Below are positions 1 through 9,895 of a stretch of 64,000 bases of DNA, piece after piece; within the stretch, counting starts at the first letter, position 1, and every line of letters starts with the position of its first letter. This DNA is from Burkholderia plantarii. GTDB taxonomy: Bacteria; Pseudomonadota; Gammaproteobacteria; Burkholderiales; Burkholderiaceae. The position numbers and the translations under genes are program-made. Under the pieces are notes generated by a model that searched no databases, had not been told where the DNA came from, and was given only the letters and a program-made list of their open reading frames with translations. The stretch spans positions 3,100,001-3,164,000 of the forward strand of contig NZ_CP007213.1 of assembly GCF_001411805.1 (NCBI RefSeq), written 5' to 3'.

Positions 1-174
1 GGCCCGCATCCGCAGTGGCCGCACGAGCCGCTCGACACGATGAGCGCCTATCGCGCGAGCGCGCGCTTCAACGGCGCGCTGACGTTCGGCAAGCACGCGG
101 TGCTCGCGAGCGCCGGGGCCGGCGTGCTGGAAGTCGGCCAGTCGCTCGAGGCCGAGATCGGCTTCGACGACTGA
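1..174 (+). CDS. C-terminal end of a protein cut by the window edge
   Basis: The first frame is open from base 1 to a TGA at 172-174 and gives the last 57 residues of a protein. The segment ends with alternating hydrophobic stretches (FGKHAVLASAGAGVLEVG, then LEAEIGFDD) that look like beta-strands. The spacing of an FG pair, a VG pair and a final acidic strand faintly recalls the C-terminus of YceI-type lipocalin-like proteins, but this is only a visual resemblance. The gene ends 17 bp before the stop of the transposase on the other strand, so the insertion sequence landed just behind it. Function is unassigned. Confidence 0.5.
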   Translation, partial: GPHPQWPHEPLDTMSAYRASARFNGALTFGKHAVLASAGAGVLEVGQSLEAEIGFDD

Positions 175-190
175 GTAACCGTGTCTCGAG

Positions 191-1757
<1,567 letters not shown>

Positions 1758-2198
1758 ATGAATCGCACGATTGACCATCGCAATCTAACGATGTTGCTGC
1801 TGGAAGCTCGCGAGGCGCTGGTCGGCCGCTTCCGTCCGATCCTCAAGGAAGTGTCGCTGACCGAGCAGCAATGGCGAATCATCCGCCTGCTCGATGGCGA
1901 ACCGCGTGGTGAACTCGAAGCCGGCCAGATCGCCAAGCGCTGCTGCATCCTGAGCCCAAGCCTGACGGGCGTGCTCGAACGACTCGAGCGCGACGGCCTG
2001 ATCACGCGCATGCGTTCGACCGAGGACCAGCGCCGGCTGCTGGTGGCGCTGACCGAGCGCAGCCGCCAGCTGGTGCGCAAGATCGGCCAGCGCATCGACG
2101 ATCAGGACCGCCAGCTCGAACAGCAACTCGGCCCCGACGGCCTGCGCGACATCTACGTCGCGCTCGACCGGCTGCTCGAAGTCACCTCGGTTCACTAG
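1758..2198 (+). CDS. hpaR: MarR-family regulator of homoprotocatechuate catabolism, HpaR
   Basis: The 146-residue protein is a dimeric winged-helix MarR regulator. The N-terminus (NLTMLLLEAREALVGRFRPI), the helix before the wing (LTEQQWRIIRLL) and the recognition region (LSPSLTGVLERLERDGLI followed by the RSTEDQRRLLVALT wing) match the HpaR subgroup, which represses the 4-hydroxyphenylacetate/homoprotocatechuate meta-cleavage operon until the aromatic acid is present. No hpa catabolic genes lie in the window. The left side is occupied by an IS110 element and a truncated gene, so the operon may lie beyond the left edge or elsewhere. Subfamily assignment is fairly secure; the target is inferred from the family. 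Confidence 0.82.
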   Translation: MNRTIDHRNLTMLLLEAREALVGRFRPILKEVSLTEQQWRIIRLLDGEPRGELEAGQIAKRCCILSPSLTGVLERLERDGLITRMRSTEDQRRLLVALTERSRQLVRKIGQRIDDQDRQLEQQLGPDGLRDIYVALDRLLEVTSVH

Positions 2199-2374
2199 CC
2201 GGTCCATTTGCACGCCGCGCGGGGCCGCGCCTCGCGAATTGCCTTCGGCACCGGGCCTGAACCTTGCTCCGCCGGCCCGCTTCCGTCCGTCAGGACAGCC
2301 GATCAACCGCCGCCCGCTAGACCGACGTGTCTGTCCACCGCCTGTCCACCCTTGCGCGCCGGCCCGCATCGGCA

Positions 2375-3655
2375 TCAATTCCACGCATGCCGCGCCGGCT
2401 TCACGCCGTTCAGGTAGTAATTGCCGACCAGATGGTATTTCCAGCGCACCGGATCGTGCAGCGTATGCGTGCGTGCGTTGCGCCAGTGCCGGTCGAGGCC
2501 GTACACGGCCAGCGTGGCCTGCGTGCCGGCCAGTTCCAGCAGCTTCTGGCTCGCGAGCAGCGCCGTCTCGGTGGTCAGCACCTTGGCCTCGCCCACCTCG
2601 ACCGATGCGCGCGCAACGTCGTCGTCGCCAAGCTGGCCGCGCGCGGCCAGTTCATCGAGCGTGCGCGCGGCGCGGTCGAGCAGCGCGTCGGCCGCGTGCA
2701 GCGAGATTACCAGCCGGCCCGTCTCGCTGAGCGTCAGCGGATCGTCCGCGGCGCGCGTCACGCCGCTGTCCACCCACGGCCGCGAGCGTTCGCGCACGAA
2801 GCGCAGCGTGTCGTCGAGCGCCGCCCGCGCGATGCCGGCGTCGATCGCGGCCTGGAGGATCTGCGAGATCGGGCCGTTCAGCGTCGGCTGGTCGGTCACG
2901 CGCTGCGCGGGGAACACGTGCGAGTCGGGCACCACCACCTGTTCCAGCCGCACCGTGCCGCTCGCGGTGGTGCGCTGGCCGAAGCCCGACCAGTCGTCGA
3001 TCACGGTCAGCCCGGGCGTGCCGCTCGGGATGTAGGCGAGCCACGCCTGGCGGTCGGCATCGAGGCCGAGCACCGGCACGTAGTGCGCGAACAGCGCGCC
3101 CGTCGAATAGAACTTGGTGCCGTCCACGCGCCAGTGCGCGCCGTCGCGCACGATCGTCGTCTTCAGATCGAGCACGTGCTTCGTGCCCTTCTCCGAGAAG
3201 CCGTTGCCGAAGCGCCGGCCCGCCAGCACCTCGGCAAAAAACGCGCGCTTCTGCGCCTCGCTGCCGGTCAGCGCGATCACGTCCACCAGCCCGAAGTGGT
3301 TCTGCGGCAGCTGGCCGAGCGACGGGTCGGCCGCCGAGATCAGCCGGATCACCTCGACCAGCGTGACGAACGACACGCCCGCGCCACCATAGGCCTTCGG
3401 CACCGTGATCGCCCACAGCCCCGAGCGCGAGAACCATTCGATCTCCTCGCGCGGCAGCCGGCGCTCGCGGTCGCGCTCGATCGCGCCGGCCGCGAGCCGC
3501 GCGGCCAGCTCGCGGGCCACCTCGATCGCTTCCTCGTCGGACGCGATCCGGTGCGCGGGCGCCGGCGCGGCATCAGGCAGGACGCCGGTCGCGGCGGCGC
3601 CGTCCGGTCCGCCGGCGGCCGGCGAACGGGGCGTGGTGAGATCGGGCGTGGACAT
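2375..3655 (-). CDS. sfnB: SfnB-family flavin oxidoreductase (acyl-CoA dehydrogenase fold), sulfur acquisition
   Basis: The 426-residue protein has the acyl-CoA dehydrogenase fold. The N-terminal alpha domain contains LWAITVPKAYGGAG. The middle beta domain contains FGNGFSEKGTKHVLDLKT, and the C-terminal helical domain ends with the SfnB signature HWRNARTHTLHDPVRW and KYHLVGNYYLNG. SfnB proteins accompany dimethylsulfone and alkanesulfonate use during sulfur limitation; they resemble FMN-dependent monooxygenases such as DszC more than true acyl-CoA dehydrogenases. Residues 1-40 are a Pro/Ala-rich leader. The gene stands alone here, but it is preceded by a sigma54-like promoter (3697-3712), which fits the RpoN/SfnR control known in Pseudomonas. 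Confidence 0.85.
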   Translation of the reverse strand: MSTPDLTTPRSPAAGGPDGAAATGVLPDAAPAPAHRIASDEEAIEVARELAARLAAGAIERDRERRLPREEIEWFSRSGLWAITVPKAYGGAGVSFVTLVEVIRLISAADPSLGQLPQNHFGLVDVIALTGSEAQKRAFFAEVLAGRRFGNGFSEKGTKHVLDLKTTIVRDGAHWRVDGTKFYSTGALFAHYVPVLGLDADRQAWLAYIPSGTPGLTVIDDWSGFGQRTTASGTVRLEQVVVPDSHVFPAQRVTDQPTLNGPISQILQAAIDAGIARAALDDTLRFVRERSRPWVDSGVTRAADDPLTLSETGRLVISLHAADALLDRAARTLDELAARGQLGDDDVARASVEVGEAKVLTTETALLASQKLLELAGTQATLAVYGLDRHWRNARTHTLHDPVRWKYHLVGNYYLNGVKPARHAWN

Positions 3656-3696
3656 CGGGCATCTCCGGGCGGGAACGAAGCAGCCAATCTATCAAC

Positions 3697-3712
3697 GGCT
3701 CGCGGCGTGCCA
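3697..3712 (-). promoter_or_regulatory. Candidate sigma54 promoter of sfnB
   Basis: On the minus strand the sequence reads TGGCACG, four bases, then GAGC. The -24 element is a perfect TGGCACG and the -12 GC falls at the required spacing (GG-N10-GC), although the two bases before it are GA rather than TT. The -12 site lies about 45 bp before the sfnB start. Sigma54 and the activator SfnR control sfn genes in Pseudomonas, which supports the call. Confidence 0.4.
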
Positions 3713-3717
3713 AAACG

Positions 3718-3735
3718 ATCGATTCGGGAATCGAT
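3718..3735. promoter_or_regulatory. Perfect 18-bp palindrome upstream of sfnB
   Basis: ATCGATTC and GAATCGAT form 8-bp perfect arms around a GG centre. The site is just upstream of the sigma54-like -24 element and about 260 bp before the divergent gene at 3996. It could be an operator for a dimeric regulator such as a LysR- or FIS-type protein; its ligand protein is unknown. Confidence 0.35.
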
Positions 3736-3995
3736 ATTCCGGCGGCCCGGCGCCGTTTTCGCCTGCCGCCGGCGGCGTTACACGATGCGATATTGATTAC
3801 GCGGCGCGCGACACGATCGATCCGATCGTGCCGGAAAACGCGCACACCCTGCCGCGCGGCAGGGCCGATGCAGCGACGCTATGGTCCGCGCGCGGGCAGT
3901 GCGGCAATTTCATTGCGTGCGCCCCTTGTGTTTGGTGGGGGGGCTTCTAGACTGTTTATTCGATCGTTTTCTCATGCCCCGCTTCAGGAGTTCTC

Positions 3996-4370
3996 ATGCG
4001 CCTCACGATTCGGATCAACGGAACCAGTCAGACCACGCGCCAGCCGTCGTATGCCGTGCTGTGGGTCGATACCGACGAACAGCTCTGGTCGCGCGAGGCG
4101 CATCAGGGCATCGATCTGCCGTGCTGGGGCAAGGTGAAGCACGTCGAAGGCGCGGTGGCGCTGTGCGCGGCCGACGGCGACGAGGCGCTGTGCCGGCTGC
4201 AGGGGCTGTCGATCGAGCAGGCGTCGGCCACGGCGTCCGTATCGCGCGCCGACAGCCACGGCACCGCCGTGCTCGGCGGCGGCGAGCCGAGCGGCGCGTG
4301 GCGGCTGCAGGCCGTCGATTGCTGCGCGACGACACCCGAAACGCAGGGCTTCACGGTCGTCGAACGCTGA
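3996..4370 (+). CDS. Hypothetical protein, 124 residues
   Basis: The start follows a good ribosome site (CAGGAG, 7 bases before ATG). The protein begins MRLTIRINGTSQTTRQPSYA and contains VLWVDTDEQLWSREAHQGID, five cysteines and no signal peptide or membrane segment. It reads as a small soluble, mostly beta protein. I recognise no family. It is divergent from sfnB with a 340-bp intergenic region that holds the sfnB regulatory sites. The coding frame has the strong third-position GC bias of its neighbours, so it is probably a real gene. Confidence 0.65.
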   Translation: MRLTIRINGTSQTTRQPSYAVLWVDTDEQLWSREAHQGIDLPCWGKVKHVEGAVALCAADGDEALCRLQGLSIEQASATASVSRADSHGTAVLGGGEPSGAWRLQAVDCCATTPETQGFTVVER

Positions 4371-5004
4371 GCGGCCGGCGCTTCGTCCCGGCGTGACGCG
4401 GCGCCGGTGGCGCGAGCGGTTGCGCGCCGCCTGCGCCGGACCACGGGCCGCCGACGGCCCGCGCCTCTCCGGCTTCCCGCCTTTCCTTGCCGCTCTCTGC
4501 CACGGTTCCGCCGCCACTCCGCTCCAATCCCCGTTCCAGTCCCCGTCGCGCTCCCGCTCGAATTCCGCCGCGCTCTCCCGCGTCTCGCGTCGTCGCGTTC
4601 CGCGGCGCCGGCTTGGCCTTCCGATCCACGGCTCCCACCGTTCGCGATCCCGCCGGCAAGAAGCCCACACGGCCATCCCTCGATGCCCCGCACCGATTCG
4701 CCCCACGACCCGATCGGCCCGATCGTTTCGCCGCGCGCGGCATGCCCGGCGCGCACGCCGTTACGAGGACGTAACGAGTCCGTAACGCGCACCCGGGTGC
4801 TACGTAACACTTTGTCATTCTGTGACGGGAACACGCCTTTCCCGCAAGCTTTCACTCACGGGTCGCAAAGAATATTTCCCTTTAAAATCATGCGATTACC
4901 GACACAGACCGAGGCCGACACACCGCCCCGACCCGCGTGGCCCGGATATTGCAGAGTGTTAAGCGTTCCGCTCCGGGGCCACCAGACAATTTGCGAGGAC
5001 CATC
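4371..5004. other. 634-bp intergenic region with an AT-richer promoter zone
   Basis: No gene is supported. The first 370 bases are GC-rich, repetitive in composition and open in several frames only because of GC bias. From about 4750 the sequence becomes more AT-rich and contains evenly spaced GTAAC motifs (separate entry), followed by the leader of the DNA-binding protein gene at 5005. Confidence 0.5.
4760..4808 (+). promoter_or_regulatory. Helically phased GTAAC repeats, candidate OmpR-type binding array
   Basis: GTAAC occurs at 4771-4775, 4782-4786 and 4804-4808. These are direct repeats spaced 11 and 22 bp, that is one and two helical turns, with an inverted copy GTTAC at 4760-4764. Direct repeats with 11-bp phasing are the usual target layout of PhoB/OmpR winged-helix dimers. 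The next gene downstream encodes such a DNA-binding domain, so the array may be its own binding site. Confidence 0.4.
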
Positions 5005-5406
5005 ATGGATTGCAAGTATCTGTACATCGACAACATAAAAATCAACTTCATCCGCCGTTCGATCGACATCGACGGCGAGCCGATCGACATGACGCCGCGC
5101 GAGTTCGACGTCGTCGAATTCCTGCTCGACAACATGAACAAGGTCGTGCCGCGCCAGGCGATTCAAGAAGCCGTGTGGGGTCGCGAACTCGGCGTGTCGT
5201 CGCGCACGCTGGACACGCACATCTCGCGGATCCGCTCGAAGCTCAAGCTCGACAACGACAAGAACATGCGCATCATCCCGATCTACTCGATCGGCTATCG
5301 CCTCGTGCTGTTCGGCGCGGCCATGACGCACGTGGAGCCGCACGACGAGCCGACGCTGCGCCGCATGCCGCAACCGGGCGCGCCGGCTTCGCACGCGTTT
5401 TTCTGA
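5005..5406 (+). CDS. Orphan OmpR/PhoB-type winged-helix protein without a receiver domain
   Basis: The 133-residue protein is a single Trans_reg_C winged helix. It has the family landmarks IDMTPREFDVVEFLLDNMNK, VPRQAIQEAVWG, the recognition helix VSSRTLDTHISRIRSKLKL and the wing IIPIYSIGYRLVLFG. There is no receiver domain: the N-terminus is only a short beta-hairpin (MDCKYLYIDNIKINFIRRS). The last 30 residues are a Pro/His-rich tail. ATG 5005 follows GCGAGGACCATC, giving a GAGG ribosome site. No histidine kinase is adjacent. It must act without classical phosphorylation, perhaps constitutively or through a partner. Target promoters are unknown; the phased repeats upstream suggest autoregulation. 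Confidence 0.85.
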   Translation: MDCKYLYIDNIKINFIRRSIDIDGEPIDMTPREFDVVEFLLDNMNKVVPRQAIQEAVWGRELGVSSRTLDTHISRIRSKLKLDNDKNMRIIPIYSIGYRLVLFGAAMTHVEPHDEPTLRRMPQPGAPASHAFF

Positions 5407-5441
5407 GCGCGGCGGCACGCGCCGCGCCGGCGCACCCGGCT

Positions 5442-5487
5442 CATGCGGCCCGCATCGGGCGGACCGCATGGCCGGCGCACCGGCCAT
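5442..5487. terminator. Hairpins between convergent genes
   Basis: ATGGCCGG, a CGCA loop and CCGGCCAT form a perfect 8-bp stem at 5468-5487. An overlapping longer fold pairs CATGCGG (5442-5448) with CCGCATG (5464-5470). The site lies between the stop of the winged-helix gene and the stop of trehalase on the other strand, so it probably ends transcription from either side. It lacks a T-run. Confidence 0.4.
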
Positions 5488-5527
5488 CACCGGCCCGCTA
5501 CCGGATTCCGGCGGCGGGCCGGTTTCA

Positions 5528-7288
5528 TTATTGACCGTAGCGGTCGAGCAGCTTCGCGGTCACGCCGTTGGTCCAGCCGAAGCCGTCCTGCAGCGGATAT
5601 TCCCCGCCCCCGCCACCGCCCACGCCGGCGCCCTCCACCACGTACTTCTCGACCAGCTTGCCCTCGCGCCCGTACACGCCCTTCACGTCGGCCAGGAAAC
5701 GCTTGCCGATCTCGTCGGCGAGCGGGCCTTCGCCGTAGCGCGTGAGGCCCTGGATCGCGATCCATTGCAGCGGCGCCCAGCCGTTCGGCGCGTCCCATTG
5801 CTGGCCGGTGTTGTGGGTGGTGGTGGCGAGGCCGCCCGGCTGCAGCAGCGTGTCACGCACGTGCTGCGCGGTGGAGATCGCGTGCTCGGGCGTGGCCACG
5901 CCCGCGTAGAGCGGGTAGAGCGCGGCCGCGCTCAGTTCGTCGCGCGGCTTGCCGAGCTGCCAGTCGTAGTCGCCGTAATAGCCGGCCGGATTCCACAGAT
6001 AGCGGTTGATCGCGGCGTCGCGGCGCGCGGCGCGCGCGGAGAAGTCGGCCACGCAGGCGGCGTCGTGCGTGACGTCGCAGCCCTTCACGATGGTCTTCTC
6101 CAGGTGGTACATCAGGCTGTTCAGATCGACCGGCACGATCGCGGTGGTGCGGATGGTGGCGAGCGTGCGGCCGTCGCCGAGCCAGCGCGAGCTGTAGTCC
6201 CAGCCGCTCTCGGCCCCGGCGCGCAGGTCGCGCCAGACCTCGGCGGCGGGCCGGCCGGCGGCCGCGTGCGCGGTCTGCACGTCCTCGAGATAGGACTCGT
6301 CGCGCGGCGTCGCGCTCGCATCCCAGTAGCGGTTCAGGATCGAGCCGTCGGGCATCGCCACCACATGCGCCGACGCGCTGCCGCGCGGCGTGTTCTGCTC
6401 GCCGTGCATCCAGTACGCGTATTCCTTGCGCAGCGCCGGCAGGTATTTCTGGTAGACGCCGTCGCCCTCCTTGCGCGCCGCGAGCTCGACCATGTAGGCG
6501 AAGAACGGCGGCTGCGAGCGGCTCGCGTAGTAGGTGCGGTTGCCGTTCGGCACGTGGCCGACCGTGTCGATCAGATAGGCGAAGTTGTCGAGCATCGCGT
6601 CGACCAGATCCTCGCGCCCGGCCTCCTGCAGGCCCAGCATCGTGAAGTAGCTGTCCCAGTAGTAGCCTTCGCGGAAGCGCCCGCCCGGCACCACGTAGGG
6701 CTTGGGCAGCGCGATCAGCGAACCGTAGCGCGGCGCGCCGTCGGTGTTGCGCGTCAGGCGCGGCCACAGCCAGTCGATGTGGGCGCGCAGCGTCTGGTGC
6801 GCGGGCGGCGTGACCACGCTGTCCACCGGCGGCGCGAAGTGCTTCGTGACGAACTCGCGCAGCGAGAAGCCCGGCGTGTCCTTCTGCTGCGCGTAGAGCT
6901 GCTCGATCGTGGACGGGTCCGCGTCGGGCGTCGAATCGACGAAGGTCTTCTGGTCGGGGAACAGCTGCGCGGTCTGCACGGCCACGAACAGGTCGCCGTA
7001 GAGCTTGCTCGGCGGCGGCAGCACGCCGGTCGGCTGCGCGGCGGCGGCCGCGGCGTCGTCGCCGGTGCGCTGCGCGGCCGGTGCCGTGGCGGACTGCGCC
7101 GTGTTCATGTCGGAACAGGCGGGCAGGGATACGCACGCGGCCGCCAGCACGAGCGCGGTACTCGCGCGATGGCCGATGGTGTGCCGCGTGCGGCGCCGGG
7201 CGGCCGTCTTCGTGACGGTGGCGAGGGAGACTTCGACCGCCGGTTCCGGCGCGGGGTTCGAGGTGTGCTGCTCGGGCAGGGTCGTCAT
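5528..7288 (-). CDS. treA: Periplasmic or lipid-anchored alpha,alpha-trehalase (GH37)
   Basis: The enzyme hydrolyses trehalose to two glucose molecules. Both GH37 signatures are present: [15 protein letters not shown] around residue 188 and [10 protein letters not shown] near residue 494, with the Gly-rich loop [19 protein letters not shown] at the C-terminus. The ATG at 7288 is preceded by AAGGAG and gives 586 residues. The open frame continues upstream to 7624 but has no support there. The N-terminus is long: an Arg-rich stretch ([14 protein letters not shown]), a hydrophobic segment and LPAC, which may be a lipobox or the end of a signal peptide, and then an Ala-rich linker. Export to the periplasm is likely; lipidation is uncertain. 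The gene is monocistronic and convergent with the winged-helix gene. Confidence 0.93.
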   Translation of the reverse strand: MTTLPEQHTSNPAPEPAVEVSLATVTKTAARRRTRHTIGHRASTALVLAAACVSLPACSDMNTAQSATAPAAQRTGDDAAAAAAQPTGVLPPPSKLYGDLFVAVQTAQLFPDQKTFVDSTPDADPSTIEQLYAQQKDTPGFSLREFVTKHFAPPVDSVVTPPAHQTLRAHIDWLWPRLTRNTDGAPRYGSLIALPKPYVVPGGRFREGYYWDSYFTMLGLQEAGREDLVDAMLDNFAYLIDTVGHVPNGNRTYYASRSQPPFFAYMVELAARKEGDGVYQKYLPALRKEYAYWMHGEQNTPRGSASAHVVAMPDGSILNRYWDASATPRDESYLEDVQTAHAAAGRPAAEVWRDLRAGAESGWDYSSRWLGDGRTLATIRTTAIVPVDLNSLMYHLEKTIVKGCDVTHDAACVADFSARAARRDAAINRYLWNPAGYYGDYDWQLGKPRDELSAAALYPLYAGVATPEHAISTAQHVRDTLLQPGGLATTTHNTGQQWDAPNGWAPLQWIAIQGLTRYGEGPLADEIGKRFLADVKGVYGREGKLVEKYVVEGAGVGGGGGGEYPLQDGFGWTNGVTAKLLDRYGQ

Positions 7289-7995
7289 CTTCGCTCCTTT
7301 TTTCTCGACTATCCGGAGGCCCGATGATGCCTGACGGACTCCGATGCCTGCGTGACGCACCGCGTCACCCGCGCGCACGAGGCACGCCGGAAGCGGCGCC
7401 GCGCGCGGGCTTTCGCGCGAATGGCCGGCACCGGGCGGGCAGACCCGCGAGCGGCGCCAGGCGCAGGCACGACCGCGCGCGGCGCGCCATGCGGGGCGTT
7501 CACGCGGGCACGAGACAGGCGCGTCGGGCACGCCCGCCGTGCCGGTCACGCCGCGCGCCGTGCCTAGCACGTCGCGTGCCGCGACTTTCGGCATCGCGAG
7601 GCAGGCGCGCGGGGCTTGCCGCATGACGCGGCGGGCGTCGCCGGCCGGTTTGCTCGTGCGCGGCGATCATGCGGCGCGCCGCCGGCAGGCGGCGCGACTC
7701 GCAGTCGGGCAGACGCCGGAACCCGAGGCCGGCGCGTCCGGTGCATGACGGCGGCGGGAATCGGCCGGTCGCGTCACACGGCATTGATGTCAACGCACTC
7801 ACAGGGCACGCGTGCGACTCGCGCGATCCGTCAAGCCCCCGCCGCGCCGTGCCCTCCCCCGATCGACGTCACGAACCCTGCAGGACCAACGAGGCAAGCA
7901 AGCATGCATGCCGTCCGCGGCAGGCGCTCCATCGGTCGTCCAAATAATTAGACGACGACGGTTCCGCTAACGCGGGGGCGGGGATCGATGCAATA
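7289..7995. other. 707-bp divergent intergenic region
   Basis: This stretch lies between trehalase and the MFS gene, which are transcribed away from each other. It is GC-rich, with short Arg/Ala-rich frames on both strands that look like compositional artefacts. I see no RNA gene or repeat. Both promoters must lie here, but no convincing -35/-10 pair stands out. Confidence 0.4.
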
Positions 7996-9423
7996 ATGGC
8001 GTCTTTGCCGCGCGTCGCTCCCCCAATGCCGCCCGTCGTCCATCCCTTCATCGCACCGCTGATCGTCGCCTGCGCGTTGTTCATGGAGACGGTGGACGCC
8101 AACATCATCGTCACCGCGTTGCCCGCGATGGCCCGGGCCTTCGGCCACAGCCCCGTCACCCTCAACATCGCGATCACCGCGTACGTGGTGGGGCTCGGCG
8201 TGTTCATCCCGATCTGCGGCTGGCTGGCCGACCGCTACGGCGCGCGCACCGTGTTCCGCACGGCGATCGGCATCTTCGTGGCCGGCTCGCTGATGTGCGC
8301 GGCCTCCACCAACCTCGAGCTGTTCACGTTCGCGCGCTTCGTGCAGGGCGTGGGTGGCGCGATGATGGTGCCGGTCGGGCGCATCATCATCTTCCGCGCG
8401 GTGCCGCGCTCGGACCTGATCCGTGCGATGAACTACCTGAGCCTGCCCGCGCTGTTCGGCCCCGCGTTCGGGCCGCTGCTGGGCGGCTTCCTCACCACCT
8501 ACCTGCACTGGCGCCTGATCTTCTTTATCAACGTGCCGGTGGGCATCTACGGCATCTATCTCGCCAACAAGTACATCGCCAACACGCACGAGCCGAACCC
8601 GGGGCCGCTCGACTGGTTCGGCTTCATGCTGTCGGCCGCGGGCGCCTCGCTGCTGCTGATGGGGCTCACCATGCTGGACGGCGCGCTCGTCAGCCAGCGC
8701 GCCGCGTTCCTGATGTGCGTGGCGGGCGGCCTGCTGCTGAGCATCTACGTGCTCTACGCGCGGCGCGCCGAGCAGCCGGTGCTCGATCTGCGGTTCCTGA
8801 AGATCCCCACCTTCCATGCGAGCGTGGTGGGCGGCTCGCTGTTTCGCATCGGGCTCGGCGCCGTGCCGTTCCTGCTGCCGCTGACGCTGCAGGAAGGGCT
8901 CGGCATGAGCGCGTTCACCTCGGGGCTCGTGACCTGCGCGTCGGCGGTGGGCGGCGCGCTATCGCGGCTGCTGTCGCAGAAGCTGCTGCGCCAGTACGGC
9001 TTTCGCCGCGTGCTGATGGTGAACGCCGCGCTGGCCGGCCTCGCGATCGCGATGTACGGCACGTTCTATCCGGGCATGCCGATGTGGGCGATCTGGGTGA
9101 TCGTGCTGGTGGGCGGCGTGTTCCCCGCGCTGCAGTTCACCAGCCTCAACTCGGTGATCTACGCCGAGATCGCGCCGCGCGACATCGGTCGCGCCACCAG
9201 CCTCGGCAGCGTGGTCCAGCAGATGTCGCTGGGCCTCGGCGTGACGGTGGCCGGCATCGTGCTGCATCTGTCGGTGGCGCTGCGCGGCCATCCGTCGGTG
9301 CAGTGGTCGGATTTCTGGCCGGCGTTCCTGGTGGTGGGGCTCTGCTCGTTCGCGTCGATCCCGGTCACGCGCCGCCTCGCCCCGAACGCCGGCGACGAGA
9401 TCGCGCGCGGCAAGCGCGGCTGA
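7996..9423 (+). CDS. MFS transporter, DHA2 (14-TM multidrug) type
   Basis: The 475-residue integral membrane protein has the MFS hallmarks: ETVDANIIVTALPAMARAFG in the first helix, the loop 2-3 motif GWLADRYGARTVF, and the antiporter-type GPAFGPLLGGFLTTYLHWR. About 14 hydrophobic segments can be counted, and the DHA2 loop FFINVPVGIYGIYLA is present. These pumps use proton exchange to export drugs or metabolites; the substrate cannot be told from sequence. ATG 7996 is used, but ATG 8026 would also keep the first helix intact. No local regulator is adjacent. A hairpin at 9576-9616 lies behind the gene. Confidence 0.85.
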   Translation: MASLPRVAPPMPPVVHPFIAPLIVACALFMETVDANIIVTALPAMARAFGHSPVTLNIAITAYVVGLGVFIPICGWLADRYGARTVFRTAIGIFVAGSLMCAASTNLELFTFARFVQGVGGAMMVPVGRIIIFRAVPRSDLIRAMNYLSLPALFGPAFGPLLGGFLTTYLHWRLIFFINVPVGIYGIYLANKYIANTHEPNPGPLDWFGFMLSAAGASLLLMGLTMLDGALVSQRAAFLMCVAGGLLLSIYVLYARRAEQPVLDLRFLKIPTFHASVVGGSLFRIGLGAVPFLLPLTLQEGLGMSAFTSGLVTCASAVGGALSRLLSQKLLRQYGFRRVLMVNAALAGLAIAMYGTFYPGMPMWAIWVIVLVGGVFPALQFTSLNSVIYAEIAPRDIGRATSLGSVVQQMSLGLGVTVAGIVLHLSVALRGHPSVQWSDFWPAFLVVGLCSFASIPVTRRLAPNAGDEIARGKRG

Positions 9424-9575
9424 TGCGCGGTACGGTTCGGCGCGCCGCGGCGCAGACGAGCAACGGAATGAAAAGCGGAACGGGAAGCGGCAGAACGCCG
9501 TGAGAAGCTGAAGCCGTTGCGGCCGAGCCGCCAGCCACCGGTGCCGGACACCATCCCGCGCACCAAAAGAAATCG

Positions 9576-9616
9576 GCGGACATCCACGTCCGGTCGAAGA
9601 CCGTTCGGATGTCCGC
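9576..9616. terminator. Nested hairpin in the MFS-YcaQ gap
   Basis: GCGGACATCC (9576-9585) pairs perfectly with GGATGTCCGC (9607-9616). Inside lies a second perfect stem, CGGTC-GAA-GACCG. The element sits 150 bp after the MFS gene and about 280 bp before the next gene. It could terminate transcription or be a small structured RNA or protein-binding site. There is no clear U-tract. The rest of 9424-9895 shows nothing further. Confidence 0.35.
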
Positions 9617-9895
9617 GTCAATGAGTCCGGGTTTGCGACAGCGTCACGACGCCCGGATTCGCGCCCTGCGTGCCATTGACATATGTGCGTCGGGAGCGAA
9701 CCGATGACGATGAACCGTCACGGCATGCTTGCCACTATAGGGAAACTCGCCGCGCCGATCTGTCAACGATTGTCAGATGTGTGGCGCGAGCGTGTCGCGC
9801 GCGCCGCGCCGCGCGTGCGGACGGCGTCGCCGAATTTCGCCGAATCGCGCTACAGTGATGCCTCCCGTTCCCACGCCCGCCCCGCCCTCGCCGCC

